Origin: an uncultured Hyphomicrobiales bacterium
GTDB lineage: Bacteria > Pseudomonadota > Alphaproteobacteria > Rhizobiales > Beijerinckiaceae
Reading direction: 5' to 3'
NCBI GenBank assembly: GCA_903903935.1
Contig: CAIVAX010000448.1
Coordinates: 1 to 7,937 of the forward strand
DNA length: 7,937 nt
The notes beneath the pieces were generated by a model. The model ran no database searches. It was not told the origin of the DNA and saw only the letters and a program-made list of their open reading frames with translations. Below, piece by piece: positions 7,247-7,937 of this stretch. The position numbers and the translations under genes are program-made. How positions within the stretch are numbered: the first letter of the stretch is position 1; each line of letters opens with the position of its first letter.

Positions 7247-7518
7247 TTGGGAGGTGTTGTCCCTCCCTTTAGTGCGAGCCCCTAAAATCAACATATTACG
7301 CTCACTCCACGACTACCCCGGCCCAAGCTGGCCGTTTGCCCCATCGGCTGTCCTTGTCTTTGTTCTTCCATCTGCTAGAGAGGTTAACAACAGCAGGATC
7401 CGTTGAAACGCTTCGTTTCTCATCTGTCCCCAGCGAGGTTAAATCTCGGTGAATGCTTTACACCTAATCGATCTGCCCGAACCCAGCTTTGAGCTAGACG
7501 TTCTGGAGGAACCAGCAC
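7247..7518. promoter_or_regulatory. Divergent intergenic region with palindromes
   Basis: The region must hold the start signals of both flanking genes, although I cannot assign clear -35/-10 boxes. It contains a perfect hairpin GAAACG-CTT-CGTTTC (7405-7410, 7414-7419). GAGGTTAA appears twice, at 7380-7387 and 7435-7442. The second copy is part of a near-perfect 13-bp palindrome, GAGGTTAAATCTC (7435-7447, one mismatched pair). Near the SH3-protein start, GGGAGG and CCTCCC on the minus strand could pair and cover its ribosome binding site. Confidence 0.4.
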
Positions 7519-7937
7519 ATGGGCAAAAAGAAGCCGCTCGTGATCGTGACCCGGAAATTACCCGATGTCGTGGAATTGCGCATGTGCGAATTGTTCGACA
7601 CGCGTCTGAATGTCGATGACAAGCCCATGTCTGCGGCCCAATTGGCCGAGGCGATGAAGACGGCCGATGTTTTAGTGCCCACAGTTACGGATCGGATTGA
7701 CGCGACTTTGCTGGCTCAGGCGGGCGATAATCTCAAGCTGATCGCCAATTTTGGCAATGGCGTCGACAATATAGATGTCGAAGCGGCTTTGAAGCGCGGC
7801 ATTACAGTCACCAATACGCCCGGCGTGCTCACCGAAGACACGGCCGATATGACCATGGCGCTGATCCTGTCAGTTGCACGGCGCATTGTTGAGGGCGCGC
7901 AAACGGTGACAAATGGCAATTGGTCCGGCTGGTCGCC
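7519..7937 (+). CDS. D-2-hydroxyacid dehydrogenase (glyoxylate/hydroxypyruvate reductase-like), partial
   Basis: The first 139 residues of a protein that runs off the right edge; the family is normally about 320-340 residues. The visible part is the N-terminal catalytic (substrate) domain, with LKLIANFGNGVDNIDVEAA (about 72-90), RGITVTNTPGVLTEDTAD (93-110) and MALIL, leading into the helix before the NAD(P)-binding domain. The GxGxxG nucleotide loop and the Arg/Glu/His catalytic residues should lie beyond the window, so substrate and cofactor cannot be judged. The family reduces 2-keto acids such as glyoxylate and hydroxypyruvate, or oxidises the corresponding D-2-hydroxyacids, in the cytoplasm. 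The start is supported by GGAGG nine bases before ATG 7519. The motif set resembles the alphaproteobacterial glyoxylate reductase group, but I do not assign a symbol. Confidence 0.93.
   Translation, partial: MGKKKPLVIVTRKLPDVVELRMCELFDTRLNVDDKPMSAAQLAEAMKTADVLVPTVTDRIDATLLAQAGDNLKLIANFGNGVDNIDVEAALKRGITVTNTPGVLTEDTADMTMALILSVARRIVEGAQTVTNGNWSGWS

Overview
The window looks like chromosomal DNA of an alphaproteobacterium of moderately high GC. The basis is the ribosomal protein sequences, an SH3-domain secreted protein lying divergent to a D-2-hydroxyacid dehydrogenase (a neighbourhood I associate with alphaproteobacteria), and the codon use of the housekeeping genes. I cannot place it more precisely from sequence alone.

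Layout. (1) Positions 1-1797, minus strand: a mobile-element or prophage-type pair. A ParB-like-domain/beta-class DNA methyltransferase fusion is followed, with a 4-base ATGA overlap, by a DUF5681 protein that runs off the left edge. (2) 1798-2407: about 600 bases without a gene. It is strikingly AT-rich in the middle, carries four copies of TCCCTGT, and holds a candidate promoter for the methyltransferase; it appears to mark the border between the mobile module and the host backbone. (3) 2408-4549, plus strand: a complete YgiQ-family radical SAM protein. (4) 4566-5555, minus strand: a DUF2971 protein of unknown function, more AT-rich than its neighbours and convergent with ygiQ, followed by 310 bases without a gene. 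(5) 5866-6539, minus strand: the rpmI-rplT ribosomal protein operon (L35, L20), with a strong intrinsic terminator right after rplT and hairpins around the rpmI ribosome binding site. (6) 6722-7246, minus strand: a secreted SH3-domain protein. (7) 7247-7518: a divergent regulatory region with a perfect hairpin and a repeated GAGGTTAA. (8) 7519 to the right edge, plus strand: the N-terminal part of a D-2-hydroxyacid dehydrogenase.

How the genes relate. The right half (rpmI-rplT, SH3 protein, dehydrogenase) and ygiQ are conserved backbone genes with no shared pathway. The methyltransferase/DUF5681 pair and the DUF2971 gene are the accessory parts. The pair probably belongs to a phage-like or integrated element extending left of the window. 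The DUF2971 gene stands alone. Nothing here amounts to a clear, complete new system. The most intriguing leads are the DUF2971 gene, which may have an ADP-ribosyltransferase-like layout (my inference), the repeat-bearing border at 2116-2251, and the SD-masking hairpins before rpmI.
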